Source: Bacillus horti
GTDB lineage: Bacteria; Bacillota; Bacilli; Caldalkalibacillales; JCM-10596
DNA: 64,000 nucleotides
Assembly (NCBI RefSeq): GCF_030813115.1
Contig: NZ_JAUSTY010000012.1
Coordinates: 80,609 to 144,608 of the forward strand
Direction: 5' to 3'
Shown here: positions 52,810-61,654 of the stretch, piece after piece
Layout: each line of letters begins with the position of its first letter
How positions within the stretch are numbered: position 1 is the stretch's first letter
The notes under the pieces: model-generated
The model's database searches: none
What the model was told of the DNA's origin: nothing
What the model saw: the letters and a program-made list of their open reading frames with translations, nothing else
Made by a program: the position numbers and the translations under genes

Positions 52810-54105
52810 TTAACGTCGAGACATGCCTTGGAAGACCTTGTCTACCGCTTCTAATGTTTCTCGAACGTCCTGCTCGGTATGTTTAATAGTAAGAAACCAT
52901 GCTTCGTATTTTGATGGAGCGAGATTAATGCCGTGCATAAGCATTCCTTTAAAGAAGGTAGCAAACGCTTCTCCGTCACTCCGTTCTGCTTCTTCATAAT
53001 TCGTTACTTGATCCACCCCAAAGTAAACGGTGAGGGCTCCACATAAGCGGTTGAGGCAGATGTGAATATCATGTTTTTGCGCTAATTCATTTATACCTTG
53101 CTCAAGCTTTTGACCAAGTTGATCTAGATAAGCATACGTATCCTTTTCCTGTAGAACCTCTAAACATGCAATTCCAGCAGAGATTGAAGCTGGATTTCCT
53201 GCCATTGTTCCAGCCTGATAAGCAGGACCTAACGGGGCAACCTGCTCCATAATTTCCTTACGACCGCCATACGCACCAATGGGTAGTCCACCACCAATGA
53301 TTTTTCCGAGAACGGTCATGTCGGGCTCGACGCCAAGGAGATTCTGTGCTCCTCCATACTTAAAGCGAAAGGCAGAAATCACCTCATCATAAATAACAAG
53401 TGCTCCTGCGCTATGAGTTAGTTCATTCACCTGCTGCAGAAAATTAGCTTCAGGCTGAACGATACCAAAATTACCAACAATCGGCTCTACTAACACAGCA
53501 GCAATCTCTTGGCCCCAACGTTCTAATGCAGCCCTAAAGCTCTTTATGTCGTTAAAAGGAACCGTAATGACCTCGCTTGCAATGCTGCTAGGAACACCAG
53601 CACTATCAGGAATTCCTAAAGTAGAGGGACCTGATCCAGCCGCCACTAATACTAAATCGGAATGACCATGATAGCAGCCAGCAAACTTAATAATCTTATC
53701 CCTTTTCGTGTAGGCTCTAGCTACTCGAATGGTGGTCATTACTCCCTCTGTACCTGAATTCACAAAACGAATCTTTTCCATTGAAGGGATGGCTTCTCTA
53801 AGCATGGAAGCAAAGCGAACCTCAAGCTCAGTAGGTGTTCCATAAAGTGTCCCATTTTGAGCCGCCGTAGTTATAGCTGCAGTGATATGTGAATGGGCAT
53901 GTCCTGTGATAATAGGCCCGTATGCCGCTAAATAATCAATGTACCGGTTTCCATCAACATCCCAAAAATAAGCACCGTCTGCCTTAGCCATAAAAACAGG
54001 GGCTCCTCCACTAACGGCTTTATAGGAGCGTGAAGGACTATTAACGCCTCCAACAATTACGTCCAACGCTTTCTCATATAGCTCTTCAGATGTAGAATGC
54101 TTCAT
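52810..54105 (-). CDS. gsaB: Glutamate-1-semialdehyde 2,1-aminomutase, second type
   Basis: A 431-residue PLP enzyme that turns glutamate-1-semialdehyde into 5-aminolevulinate for haem. [20 protein letters not shown], then [18 protein letters not shown], opens it; [34 protein letters not shown] and the PLP Lys in [17 protein letters not shown] are intact, and [14 protein letters not shown] follows. The ATG at 54105 has AGGAGGAAC; a longer frame to 54222 has no site and lacks homology-like sequence. The hem operon copy (hemL) would be elsewhere; position near perR matches B. subtilis gsaB. Confidence 0.9.
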   Translation of the reverse strand: MKHSTSEELYEKALDVIVGGVNSPSRSYKAVSGGAPVFMAKADGAYFWDVDGNRYIDYLAAYGPIITGHAHSHITAAITTAAQNGTLYGTPTELEVRFASMLREAIPSMEKIRFVNSGTEGVMTTIRVARAYTKRDKIIKFAGCYHGHSDLVLVAAGSGPSTLGIPDSAGVPSSIASEVITVPFNDIKSFRAALERWGQEIAAVLVEPIVGNFGIVQPEANFLQQVNELTHSAGALVIYDEVISAFRFKYGGAQNLLGVEPDMTVLGKIIGGGLPIGAYGGRKEIMEQVAPLGPAYQAGTMAGNPASISAGIACLEVLQEKDTYAYLDQLGQKLEQGINELAQKHDIHICLNRLCGALTVYFGVDQVTNYEEAERSDGEAFATFFKGMLMHGINLAPSKYEAWFLTIKHTEQDVRETLEAVDKVFQGMSRR

Positions 54106-54392
54106 TATGTAGTTCCTCCTCGGTTTATTATGTATTAATAATAATATTGAATGTTCATTAAAATAGGAATGGCCTTTTAGTTTAGCTATTCCCTCAGGAC
54201 TTAGCTGTGATCCAGCTGACAAATTACAATTGTGCTAACGCCTTCTAATTAATATGCAAGCTAACGTAAGCTGCTAGTTTAAATGTTTACCATGTTTTTA
54301 GCATCAAAAGTATATCACGTTACCCACAGATATGTCATACATAAGCTGTCCTTCTTGCTCATACAATGACATAGAAGGGGGACAAGAGGGTG

Positions 54393-54818
54393 ATGAAGCT
54401 TATTGTATATATCATATTGTTGCTTTGCATCGGTGTTATGACGATTAGCTTTACAAGACTTTTTCGTTTTAACACGGAACAATGTCCTGTGTTCTCTTGG
54501 ACCCACTTTTTATTGTTAATCTGGGCTTATTTAATTTTGACCGTTGGTTTTTCTCTTATATATCTCAGTTTAGAGTTTCTAGGCAATCCGATTCTGGCCT
54601 TTAACTATAGTGTAACTCCCGGATCCATTTCATATATTGGCAACTTAATCTACTTTAGCTTGGTCACTATGCTGACGGTAGGCTATGGAGACATAACCCC
54701 CATAGGTCTGGGGAAATTTATTGCTAGTACCCAAGCGTTAATCGGGTACTTATTGCCAGCTGCTTTCTTAGCATCCGGTATAGCAAAATCAACACAAAAA
54801 TGGAGTCGATCGGGATAA
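54393..54818 (+). CDS. Two-transmembrane potassium channel
   Basis: A 141-residue ion channel subunit. One N-terminal helix (LIVYIILLLCIGVMTISFT), then TM1 (FLLLIWAYLILTVGFSLIYL), a pore helix, the K+ filter TVGYGD near residue 95 and TM2 (ALIGYLLPAAFLASGIAK). There is no RCK or other regulatory domain, so gating must come from outside. It forms a tetramer. A GTG one codon before the ATG is an alternative start; AAGGGGG lies upstream. A strong terminator follows ~95 bases after its stop. Confidence 0.85.
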   Translation: MKLIVYIILLLCIGVMTISFTRLFRFNTEQCPVFSWTHFLLLIWAYLILTVGFSLIYLSLEFLGNPILAFNYSVTPGSISYIGNLIYFSLVTMLTVGYGDITPIGLGKFIASTQALIGYLLPAAFLASGIAKSTQKWSRSG

Positions 54819-54913
54819 ATGTGGATTTTTTATTAGACTAGGTAAAGGTCTATACCTTGGCTACTTCTCGGCATAAACTAAAAGTGGGAATAACGATTAC
54901 CTCCTCCATTTGT

Positions 54914-54943
54914 GACACGTTCATGTTGAACGTGTCTTTTTTT
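54914..54943 (+). terminator. Terminator of the K+ channel gene
   Basis: GACACGTTCA (54914-54923) and TGAACGTGTC (54927-54936) are perfect arms with a 3-base loop, followed by seven T. Confidence 0.9.
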
Positions 54944-55125
54944 GCAGGTGAGTAATTTTGATTAAGTTAAATAGACAATTGAAAGACGCCGTCTACACAC
55001 ATGAAAATGGGGTGAAATGGAGTCTTCGCTGTAGAACTCCTTTGGAACAGCCTCATTTAGCATAGAGTGATATACTTTGGGGAACGATGCAGAGTAAGGT
55101 ACATAATATGAGTAAGAAGCGTGGT

Positions 55126-55191
55126 TTTGCAAGGTTTGAAATGCTGATTTGCAAGATTCGGAGTGCGGATTTGCAGGAATTTTTGTCCTCG
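55126..55191 (+). repeat. Degenerate 22-bp tandem repeat
   Basis: TTTGCAAG at 55126, TTTGCAAG at 55148 and TTTGCAGG at 55170 start units exactly 22 bases apart. Units 1 and 2 agree at 17 of 22 positions; unit 3 has decayed after its first ten bases. Confidence 0.55.
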
Positions 55192-55239
55192 ATGGAGAAG
55201 AATAAGGCAGAATAAAAATAGAAAGGGGGAGACGGTAGC

Positions 55240-55545
55240 ATGAAGCTTATGATTTGCATCACGAATAAGAAGTATGGCTCTAGCTTAATTAAGACTCTAG
55301 GTAAAAATGGATATGGAGTAACAAAGCTGGCAAGCACGGGTGGCTTTTTAAAGGAAGGGAACGATACACTACTGATTGGTGTAGGTAATCAAGATGTTAG
55401 TGAATTGAAACAGTTAATGAAGGCTTCAGTGGAGGAGCTAGAGAAACAGAAAGGCTGGAAGCCTAAAGAACATCGTTTCACCTCTTTTGTGATCAATGGA
55501 CAGAATTTTTTGCCCTTGCTCCACAAGAATAAGCATAACGATTGA
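55240..55545 (+). CDS. DarA-like PII-type protein (cyclic di-AMP receptor family)
   Basis: A 101-residue trimeric PII-like protein. MKLMICITNKKYGSSLIKTL, then VTKLASTGGFLKEGNDTLLI, is the DarA/YaaQ core, including TGGFL and GN-T that contact c-di-AMP in DarA. It differs from DarA in two ways: the Arg before VTK is Gly here (YGVTK), and the second loop is short and basic (KQKGWKPKEHRF). Ligand binding is therefore possible but not assured. GAAAGGGGGAG precedes the ATG. The nearest upstream gene is a K+ channel. Confidence 0.78.
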   Translation: MKLMICITNKKYGSSLIKTLGKNGYGVTKLASTGGFLKEGNDTLLIGVGNQDVSELKQLMKASVEELEKQKGWKPKEHRFTSFVINGQNFLPLLHKNKHND

Positions 55546-55573
55546 CAATTTAGCTCCTGATAGCTAAACTTAT

Positions 55574-55588
55574 TTATAAACATTATAA
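55574..55588 (+). promoter_or_regulatory. Per box before perR
   Basis: TTATAAACATTATAA matches 14 of 15 positions of the PerR consensus TTATAATNATTATAA. It lies 41 bases before the perR start and fits autoregulation. Confidence 0.8.
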
Positions 55589-55628
55589 AGTAATAATAAA
55601 TTCACCTTAAGATTGGAGGGATATGGAC

Positions 55629-56066
55629 ATGACAAATCATTTGGGTCTGGCCATGGATAAGTTGAAAGCCACTGGTGTCAGAATGACTCCTCAGCGTCAT
55701 GCCATATTAGCCTATTTATTTGAAACGATGGAGCACCCCACGGCGGATGATATTTATAAAGCGCTTGAGGAGAAGTTTCCAAGCATGAGTGTAGCTACGG
55801 TTTACAACAATCTACGCCTTTTTAAAGAAGCGCATCTGGTTCGTGAGCTAACTTATGGCGATGCTTCTAGCCGATTTGATGCCAATGTTTCTGATCACTA
55901 CCATGCGATTTGTCGCCAATGTGGTAAAATTGCTGATTTCGATTATCCTTTTTTGGATGAGATTCAAACAGCGGCTACAAAGGAAACTGGTTTTCAGGTA
56001 GATTCCCATCGCTTAGAAGTTTATGGCTTATGTGAAGAGTGTCATTCCGTAAGAAAGGCTAATTAA
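55629..56066 (+). CDS. perR: Peroxide-responsive Fur-family repressor PerR
   Basis: A 145-residue Fur-family metalloregulator. GVRMTPQRHAILAYL and SVATVYNNLRLF form the winged helix; His36 in MEHPTADD, the Asp in YGDASSRFDANVSDHYH and DFDYP supply the regulatory Fe/Mn site; CRQCGK and CEECHS hold structural zinc. Iron-catalysed oxidation of site His releases it from catalase and related genes. ATG at 55629 is eight bases after GGAGGG; an ATG two codons earlier is too close. Close overall likeness to B. subtilis PerR, including neighbours ygzB and ygxA. Confidence 0.94.
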   Translation: MTNHLGLAMDKLKATGVRMTPQRHAILAYLFETMEHPTADDIYKALEEKFPSMSVATVYNNLRLFKEAHLVRELTYGDASSRFDANVSDHYHAICRQCGKIADFDYPFLDEIQTAATKETGFQVDSHRLEVYGLCEECHSVRKAN

Positions 56067-56136
56067 TTCAATATCACATACAGCTTAGAAAAGCTGATAA
56101 CATTCCTATCTTGAACCCACATCTAGTGAAGGATTT

Positions 56137-56176
56137 CCCATCTCTAGAGGGATTCGAGATAGGCTTTTTTATTTTT
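56137..56176 (+). terminator. Terminator of perR
   Basis: CCATCTC pairs with GAGATAGG (one bulge) and TTTTTTATTTTTTT follows. Confidence 0.8.
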
Positions 56177-56290
56177 TTGATTCATTGCCTAATATTTTGC
56201 TCCATTCGTACATGTCAAAAAAAATTCATTTCCCCATTTCCTCCAAACATTGCTACAATTAAAGGTGAGAAAGAGAGGGGGAAACGAACG

Positions 56291-58099
56291 TTGCAGGTTG
56301 AAAAGCTTCCATCACGAAAAGCAAAAAAATCCTCAGTCAGCTTCAAATTATTCCTTGCCCTGCTTATCGCTTTGTTTTTAACGGCAAGTATCCTTATTCT
56401 GTACATCGTTATCCAACAGGTTAAGGTGAATGATGAAAGGGTGCTCCCGTACCCGGAGCCGGAGCTGCATGACGAACTGGGGACCTTTTATCCCGTAATT
56501 TATCAAGGTGTCTTAGAGGAAGACAAAGTGTTGCATCAAGGAGAAGAGTTTTACATTCCTTTAGACATGCTTGTTACTTATATTGATCCAACGCTACATT
56601 ATGATGCTGGGGAGCAGGTTTTAATACTTACCACAGAGCATAATGTTATTACGTTAAAGAGCAACGCTTTAACTAACGAAATTAAAGGGGAGACAACAGA
56701 GCTCCAATTTCCTATTTTAGAGGCTGATGGTGAGGTCTATGTTCCATATTCTCCGTTTACCGACGTTTATCCATTTTCGTTTACTTTACATGAGCAGACC
56801 AATGTTCTTGAGCTTCGCTCTAATTTGCATGTCCCTGTTCAGGGCAGAGCCTATGCTCCGGTGGCTGAAGGCAAAGAGCCAGAATATGTGTATGTACGGA
56901 CGGAGCCTACTGTCGAAGCTCCATACGTTGAGGCTCTTGCTCATGACACAGAAATTGAAATGATTACAGAACAGAGTGGTTGGTACTATGTTCAAACAGA
57001 AGCGGGAGCATTAGGCTTTGTTCCTAAAGAAGATGCTGTTTTTACAGGAATCATGAAGCTTCCAATTGCAGATTTAAGTGGTTCAGGCTTTGATGGAGAT
57101 AAGGAGTCCTTCCAAGCGTGGAATCCGATTGGCTCTAAAATTAATATGACTTGGGAGCATGTGGTCAGCCGAACTCCGAATCCTGACAACATCGATCCTA
57201 TGCCCGGAGTTAATGTAGTATCTCCGACATGGTTCCATTTTCAAGATGAGGATGGTAGCTTAAGCAATTTCGCGGATAAAAGCTATGTGGATTGGGCTCA
57301 CCAGCAAGGCTATCAGGTGTGGGCGTTGGTGACGAATGAGTTTGATCCTGATCTAACGACTACCATTTTATCTAGCTATGAGAAACGAAGGAATGTGATT
57401 CGTCAGCTTGTTTACTTTTCTGAGCTATACGATCTTGACGGAATTAACATCGATTTTGAAAATGTGTACTTAGCCGATAAAGAAAATGTAGTCCAGTTTA
57501 TGAGGGAGCTTACCCCTTACATGCATGATTTAGGTTTGGTTGTATCTATCGACGTAACAATCAAATCAACAAGTGAAATGTGGTCTATGTTTCTTGATCG
57601 ACCAGCGTTAGGAGAAATCGTAGATTACATGATGATCATGACCTATGATGAGCACTGGGGATCAAGTCCAGTAGCTGGCTCAGTAGCCTCCCTCCCTTGG
57701 GTTGAAAATGGTCTGCGAGGAGTCTTAGAAGAAGTGCCTAATGAGAAGGTGCTTTTAGGGATTCCTTTCTATACAAGGCTATGGAAGGAAGAACAGGGCG
57801 AAGACGGTCAAACAAAGGTCAGTTCAAGAGCTTTCTCCATGTCTGGAATCGAAAATTGGATGGCTGAAAGAGATGTTGATTTTACGTTTGATGAGGCAAC
57901 CGGTCAGCATTATGCCGAATATGAGGATACAGAAGAGAAGGCTGTCTACAAAATATGGCTAGAGGATGAGCGCTCCGTTGCTCAGCGGATCGAGCTGGTG
58001 CACAAATATGATTTAGCTGGTGTGGCGTCTTGGCGTAGAGGCTTTGAAAAGCCAGTGATCTGGGAAGTGATTGAAGAGGGGTTACATTCTGTTCAATAA
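56291..58099 (+). CDS. Membrane-anchored GH18 glycoside hydrolase with SH3-type domain
   Basis: A 602-residue protein. A basic start is followed by one membrane helix (LFLALLIALFLTASILILYI, ~20-42), a copper-amine-oxidase-N-like region (~65-180), an SH3b-like domain (VYVRTEPTVEAPYVEALAHD, ~200-260) and a GH18 barrel with DGINIDFE at 383-390 (Glu390 the acid) and MIMTYDEHWG. Relatives act on peptidoglycan in cell-wall or spore-cortex turnover. The start is TTG after GAGAGGGGG; upstream frame is excluded because it runs through the perR terminator. A terminator follows. Confidence 0.85.
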   Translation: MQVEKLPSRKAKKSSVSFKLFLALLIALFLTASILILYIVIQQVKVNDERVLPYPEPELHDELGTFYPVIYQGVLEEDKVLHQGEEFYIPLDMLVTYIDPTLHYDAGEQVLILTTEHNVITLKSNALTNEIKGETTELQFPILEADGEVYVPYSPFTDVYPFSFTLHEQTNVLELRSNLHVPVQGRAYAPVAEGKEPEYVYVRTEPTVEAPYVEALAHDTEIEMITEQSGWYYVQTEAGALGFVPKEDAVFTGIMKLPIADLSGSGFDGDKESFQAWNPIGSKINMTWEHVVSRTPNPDNIDPMPGVNVVSPTWFHFQDEDGSLSNFADKSYVDWAHQQGYQVWALVTNEFDPDLTTTILSSYEKRRNVIRQLVYFSELYDLDGINIDFENVYLADKENVVQFMRELTPYMHDLGLVVSIDVTIKSTSEMWSMFLDRPALGEIVDYMMIMTYDEHWGSSPVAGSVASLPWVENGLRGVLEEVPNEKVLLGIPFYTRLWKEEQGEDGQTKVSSRAFSMSGIENWMAERDVDFTFDEATGQHYAEYEDTEEKAVYKIWLEDERSVAQRIELVHKYDLAGVASWRRGFEKPVIWEVIEEGLHSVQ

Positions 58100-58118
58100 A
58101 ATGCACCCTGTTACAATA

Positions 58119-58159
58119 GTCTCTAATCGGGAGTATTCCTACGATTAGAGACTTTTTTA
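58119..58159 (+). terminator. Terminator of the GH18 gene
   Basis: GTCTCTAATCG (58119-58129) and CGATTAGAGAC (58142-58152) are perfect arms followed by TTTTTT. Confidence 0.88.
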
Positions 58160-58269
58160 ATGAAAGCTATTATGGTAAGAATAATTCTAATCGTTCTCTA
58201 CCTAGAGTGCAGATATCCTTACCGTTATAGTTGAAGAAGGATTTCTGTTTAAAATAAAGGAGTGAAAAC

Positions 58270-58830
58270 ATGAATAAAAGAAAACCGAAGGGGCTGGAAG
58301 GAGAACTTGTCTATTTAAGTCCAGTTAGTAGCGAAGACGCCAATCTATACTATGATGAACTATTTGATCCAGAGGCTAGAAAGCTAACAGGAACTAAAGT
58401 TCTTTTTACATTTGACCAGGTAGTCCAATACTTGAAAGATAGATCCATGAGTTCAACTTCCGTCCTATGCTTTATTGTCTTGCAAAAAAACGATGAAATT
58501 ATTGGTGACATCGCTCTCCAAGATATTGACACAACGAACCGTAGTGGTGGGATACGGATTAGTATTAACAAACATAATCATCAGGGACGGGGGTACGGAA
58601 CAGAAGCTTTAAAGCTTATGCTTGATTATGGCTTTGGGCAGCTGAACCTTCATAGGATTGAGCTAACGGTTTATGATTACAATGAAAGAGCGATTCATGT
58701 TTATGAAAAAGTTGGCTTTAAAGTTGAAGGTAGGTTAAGAGATGCTTTGTATTATGATCACGCCTATCATGACACTATTTTTATGAGTATCTTGGAGGAT
58801 GAATTTAGACAGCTCTATAAGCAAACTTAG
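58270..58830 (+). CDS. GNAT acetyltransferase (RimJ/RimL/SpeG-like)
   Basis: A 186-residue acetyltransferase. GDIALQDIDTTNRSGGIRIS leads to the acetyl-CoA loop NHQGRGYGTEALKLML near residue 108, then LNLHRIELTVYDYNERAIHV and YEKVGFKVEGRLRDALYYD, the RimJ/RimL-type ending. Acceptor may be a protein N-terminus or a polyamine; not resolved. AAAGGAGTG precedes the ATG. It is monocistronic. Confidence 0.85.
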   Translation: MNKRKPKGLEGELVYLSPVSSEDANLYYDELFDPEARKLTGTKVLFTFDQVVQYLKDRSMSSTSVLCFIVLQKNDEIIGDIALQDIDTTNRSGGIRISINKHNHQGRGYGTEALKLMLDYGFGQLNLHRIELTVYDYNERAIHVYEKVGFKVEGRLRDALYYDHAYHDTIFMSILEDEFRQLYKQT

Positions 58831-58990
58831 TCCAGTCATATGCTTAACGGACTGCCATCCTGTTGTTACAATAGTTACAACACAACGCAAGGGGACTATA
58901 CACGGTACACTTTGACACAAACGACTAATCAATTTGTTCATAGAGTATTGTATGGGATTAGTTTAGTTCAGGTAGAATTGCAAGAGAACG

Positions 58991-59028
58991 AAAACAAGGC
59001 AGCTTTTATGTTAAGCGCCTTGTTTTTC
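58991..59028 (+). terminator. Terminator after the GNAT gene
   Basis: AAACAAGGC (58992-59000) pairs with GCCTTGTTT (59017-59025), then TTCTT. It lies 160 bases after the stop. Confidence 0.65.
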
Positions 59029-59095
59029 TTAGCTTCATAAATCTCCTCTGTTTTATGTATCCTAAAAGCTAATGGTATTTAGCCACTTACATCCT

Positions 59096-59893
59096 TCAGT
59101 TTGCTTTTGGGCGCGATACGCGTTCCATGATCAGAGCTACTCTGGGGCGAGGAAGAAAACGACCCATCTGGGCAGCCATGTAATTGTTGCGTCCGTCGAC
59201 GATATAACTGCTTCCCCGGTCGATTCCACGAAACCCAGCTTGTACCACGCTCTCCGGGGCGGATAACGCGCTGCCTGCCGCCATGTCATGGCTGCCAACC
59301 GCATCGAAAAAGCCTGTATCAGTTGCCCCAGGGCACAGGGCAAGCACGCGGACACCGCGTCCGCGGGTTTCTGCCCATAGCGCTTCGGAGAAGGACAGCA
59401 CGAACGCTTTGGTGGCACCGTAAACGGCCGAGTAGGCGCAAGGCACAAACGCTGCCATCGAAGCCACGTTTACGACGATTCCATCCTTGCGCTTAAGCAT
59501 GCCGGGTAGAAAATGATGCGTCAGGTCGACAAGCGCAGCGGTGTTCAGCATAATCTCTGCCTGCTCGCGCTCCGGGTCCATATCCTCAAAGCGACCATAC
59601 GTACCAATGCCGGCATTGTTGATGAGAATATCAACCGTCAGGCCAAGTTCGGCGATGGATTCCGCCAGTTGTCGTGGGCTACCAGCTTTGGACAAGTCGC
59701 TGGGCAGGGCATACGCCTGTACGAGATGCTTGCTCTTGATTTCGTCAGCCAACGCTTCCAGCTTATCTTTGGAACGTGCGACCAGTACAATATGACAGCC
59801 TCGTGCCGCCAACTCTATGGCATACGCCTTTCCGATTCCAGAGGAAGCGCCGGTGACCACAGCCAGCTTGCCTTGATATTGATATTGGTTCAT
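59096..59893 (-). CDS. Short-chain dehydrogenase/reductase, GC-rich
   Basis: A 265-residue SDR oxidoreductase. VVTGASSGIGKAYAIELAAR is the NAD(P) motif, NNAGIG near 90, catalytic Ser in VASMAAF near 145 and Tyr/Lys in YGATKAF near 160. The DltE/YqjQ-like ending (SSYIVDGRNNYMAAQMGRFL) suggests the classical SDR group acting on small carbonyl compounds. The start at 59893 has AAGGGGG. Sampled base composition is about 60% GC against ~40% for neighbours, so recent transfer is likely. It lies 93 bases downstream of an MmyB-type regulator, itself GC-rich. Confidence 0.85.
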   Translation of the reverse strand: MNQYQYQGKLAVVTGASSGIGKAYAIELAARGCHIVLVARSKDKLEALADEIKSKHLVQAYALPSDLSKAGSPRQLAESIAELGLTVDILINNAGIGTYGRFEDMDPEREQAEIMLNTAALVDLTHHFLPGMLKRKDGIVVNVASMAAFVPCAYSAVYGATKAFVLSFSEALWAETRGRGVRVLALCPGATDTGFFDAVGSHDMAAGSALSAPESVVQAGFRGIDRGSSYIVDGRNNYMAAQMGRFLPRPRVALIMERVSRPKAN

Positions 59894-59986
59894 GAAAAAA
59901 CCCCCTTGTCGTTGAATGTCTTGATCATACCAACGACAGGAGGGGGATAACCACAGTGTATTCATACTAGTAATAGAACTAACAGG

Positions 59987-60847
59987 CTAAGATTGCGCTG
60001 ACAATTTGCTGTCTTGTGCCAGCAGGAGTGCCAGTCTCTCCTCTGTGCCCGAACTTGGAGTCGGAACAAAAAAGCACCATTGCAGTCCAGGATCGTTGTC
60101 GATGGGTGCACAATGGAGTGTAAACGCCAGCTCTTGTCCGCCGGGAAGGCGATAACGAATCGGGATCGTGCTTTTTTGCCTAATTTCATGCTGATCCCAC
60201 AAACGTACGAAGTCCTCACTGTTCCGTTTCAAACGGTCCAATCGTTCCGTGTACGACGGGTTGTCTTTGTGGCGATCGAAGCTTGCCCGGGTCAATGCCG
60301 TCATGTAACGAGCAAAGTCTTCCCAATTGACCAACCTTTTTCGGTACTCCGAATCCAGAAACGACAGCATCACCATGTTTCGTTCACTTTCCGGTAGGCG
60401 GCCGAAATCCGCAACAACGAGCTCTGCCCCCCGATTCCAGGCAATCAAATCGGCAACCTCATTCGCGATAAAAGAAGGATAACGCAATTGATTTACAAGG
60501 CTTTGTAGAAAACTGGCATCGGCTTCTTCTGGTTTCGGTGTCTTACTGGTACTAACTGGATTGTGTGTGGCTAGGTCGAACAAGTGCTTCCGCTCGTCCT
60601 CGTCCAGTTGGAGTGCTTGGCTGATATGGGACAACACCTCAAGGGAAGGGTTTCTCTCTCTGCCCTGCTCCAACCAGGTATAGTAAGTTACACTCACATT
60701 GGCCAGATAGGCGACTTCTTCCCTTCGAAGTCCTGGGGTACGCCTTCGCCCAGGGAATGACTTGATCCCTGCTTCTTCAGGCTGAAGCCGATATCGACGC
60801 GATTTAATGAATTCTCCCAATGCGGATGAAGTATGACGATTTTCCAT
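59987..60847 (-). CDS. XRE-family regulator with MmyB-like ligand domain, GC-rich
   Basis: A ~286-residue regulator. The N-terminal helix-turn-helix includes LGEFIKSRRYRLQPEEAGI, RRTPGLRREEVAYLANVSVT and YYTWLEQGRERNPS, the standard start of the MmyB group. From ~100 the MmyB ligand-binding domain follows (WNRGAELVVADFGRLPESER; FVRLWDQHEIR). Such proteins often sit beside an SDR gene and control it. Sampled GC is 50-58%, above the surroundings. Start is uncertain: ATG 60847 is 11 bases from AAGGAG, ATG 60856 only 2. Confidence 0.83.
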   Translation of the reverse strand: MENRHTSSALGEFIKSRRYRLQPEEAGIKSFPGRRRTPGLRREEVAYLANVSVTYYTWLEQGRERNPSLEVLSHISQALQLDEDERKHLFDLATHNPVSTSKTPKPEEADASFLQSLVNQLRYPSFIANEVADLIAWNRGAELVVADFGRLPESERNMVMLSFLDSEYRKRLVNWEDFARYMTALTRASFDRHKDNPSYTERLDRLKRNSEDFVRLWDQHEIRQKSTIPIRYRLPGGQELAFTLHCAPIDNDPGLQWCFFVPTPSSGTEERLALLLAQDSKLSAQS

Positions 60848-60975
60848 ACAACCCATGTCTCCTTTTTTTCGTCCGATATTCTTAATCAATTATAGTAATT
60901 CAATGATAATTTTTCTTCTCCTTCTTTAAAAAAAAGATTCCTATATCAAAAATAGAGGTGATCAGACTTTATTTG

Positions 60976-61033
60976 CGAAAAAAAACAGCATAGCATCTTC
61001 TCAGGTGATTTGGAAGGTGCATATAACTGTTTT
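60976..61033 (-). terminator. Terminator of ygzB
   Basis: A long imperfect stem: AAAACAG with CTGTTTT, and GCATCTTC with GGAAGGTGC. On the minus strand TTTTTTTTCGC follows. Confidence 0.7.
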
Positions 61034-61090
61034 GTTCTCTTAGCATTCAATAATTCCAGCGTTCATTTGAATCTTCTTTTTATAAAATCA

Positions 61091-61417
61091 CTATGCCTGA
61101 TCTGAATGGTTATCGGTTGCCAGGCTTCTATCTACAGTAAGCTTCTGCTTACAATGCATACAGGCATCAACTTTTCCCAACATTTTCGTCGGTTTTTCAC
61201 AATTGGGACAGGTGATATAAGCTGATTTGGCGGAAAGAAATCCGATCCAGAAATAAACAACCGTACTCAACAACACCATGAGTAGTCCAAGTCCCATAAA
61301 TAACCCTGATATAAGGGGAGAATTTGTTAGAAATGAACCATACGTAACAATAATCCCACCAAAAACTAATCCTAAAGCAAACGAGCGGATTAGATTAATT
61401 TTTCCCTTCTTAAACAT
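61091..61417 (-). CDS. ygzB: YgzB family membrane protein (UPF0295, DUF2614)
   Basis: A 108-residue protein. [20 protein letters not shown] opens it; two membrane helices (residues ~10-32 and ~40-65, [20 protein letters not shown]) are followed by a zinc ribbon [20 protein letters not shown]. This is the YgzB/UPF0295 family, of unknown function, encoded beside perR in Bacillus. ATG at 61417 has AAGGAGGAATG; the frame to 61450 has no site. In this window four genes lie between it and perR, including the GC-rich pair. Confidence 0.85.
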   Translation of the reverse strand: MFKKGKINLIRSFALGLVFGGIIVTYGSFLTNSPLISGLFMGLGLLMVLLSTVVYFWIGFLSAKSAYITCPNCEKPTKMLGKVDACMHCKQKLTVDRSLATDNHSDQA

Positions 61418-61654
61418 CGTACATTCCTCCTTGAAACCATAGTATAGCATACTTGGCTCAATGAAAAGCAGAGATAAATTCGAAACATTTATGTCGAAAG
61501 AAAAAGACGTTAATGAAGAAATCTGTAGAATAACTTTTAGAAATGAAAAGGATTTCTTAGCAGATGTGTAGAACTTAAATTCTATGTTAACAATGTCTTA
61601 GCATTATAAACAAAAATAAACAAAATTAAATTTAAGGCTGAAGGATTGGTGGAT

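Larger units (their letters stand above)
54819..55239. other. Intergenic region between channel and DarA-like gene
   Basis: This 421-base stretch holds the channel terminator (54914-54943) and a degenerate 22-base tandem repeat (55126-55191). A 35-codon frame (55108-55215) covers the repeat but its ribosome site is poor and it is not called. Nothing else is seen. Confidence 0.5.
59096..60850. other. GC-rich two-gene block, probably horizontally acquired
   Basis: Sampled 60-base lines inside give 50-62% GC while flanking lines are near 40%. The block holds only the SDR and MmyB-type genes. No integrase, transposase, tRNA end or clear direct repeat is seen at its borders. Confidence 0.65.

Noticed and set aside
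54106..54222. 39-residue N-terminal extension of GsaB
   Set aside because: The sequence is unlike the family and has no ribosome site; ATG 54105 has AGGAGG and the normal N-terminus.
55108..55215. 35-codon frame over the 22-bp repeat
   Set aside because: Only a weak AAGG lies upstream, and the coding look comes from the repeat, whose 22-base period would shift frame.
55053..55337. 94-codon minus-strand frame
   Set aside because: It overlaps the start of the DarA-like gene in antisense and has no ribosome site.
56111..56290. 60-residue N-terminal extension of the GH18 protein
   Set aside because: It crosses the perR terminator (56137-56176), and the TTG at 56291 has a strong ribosome site directly before the membrane anchor.
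61461..61571. 36-codon frame upstream of ygxA
   Set aside because: No ribosome site and no recognisable sequence; likely chance.
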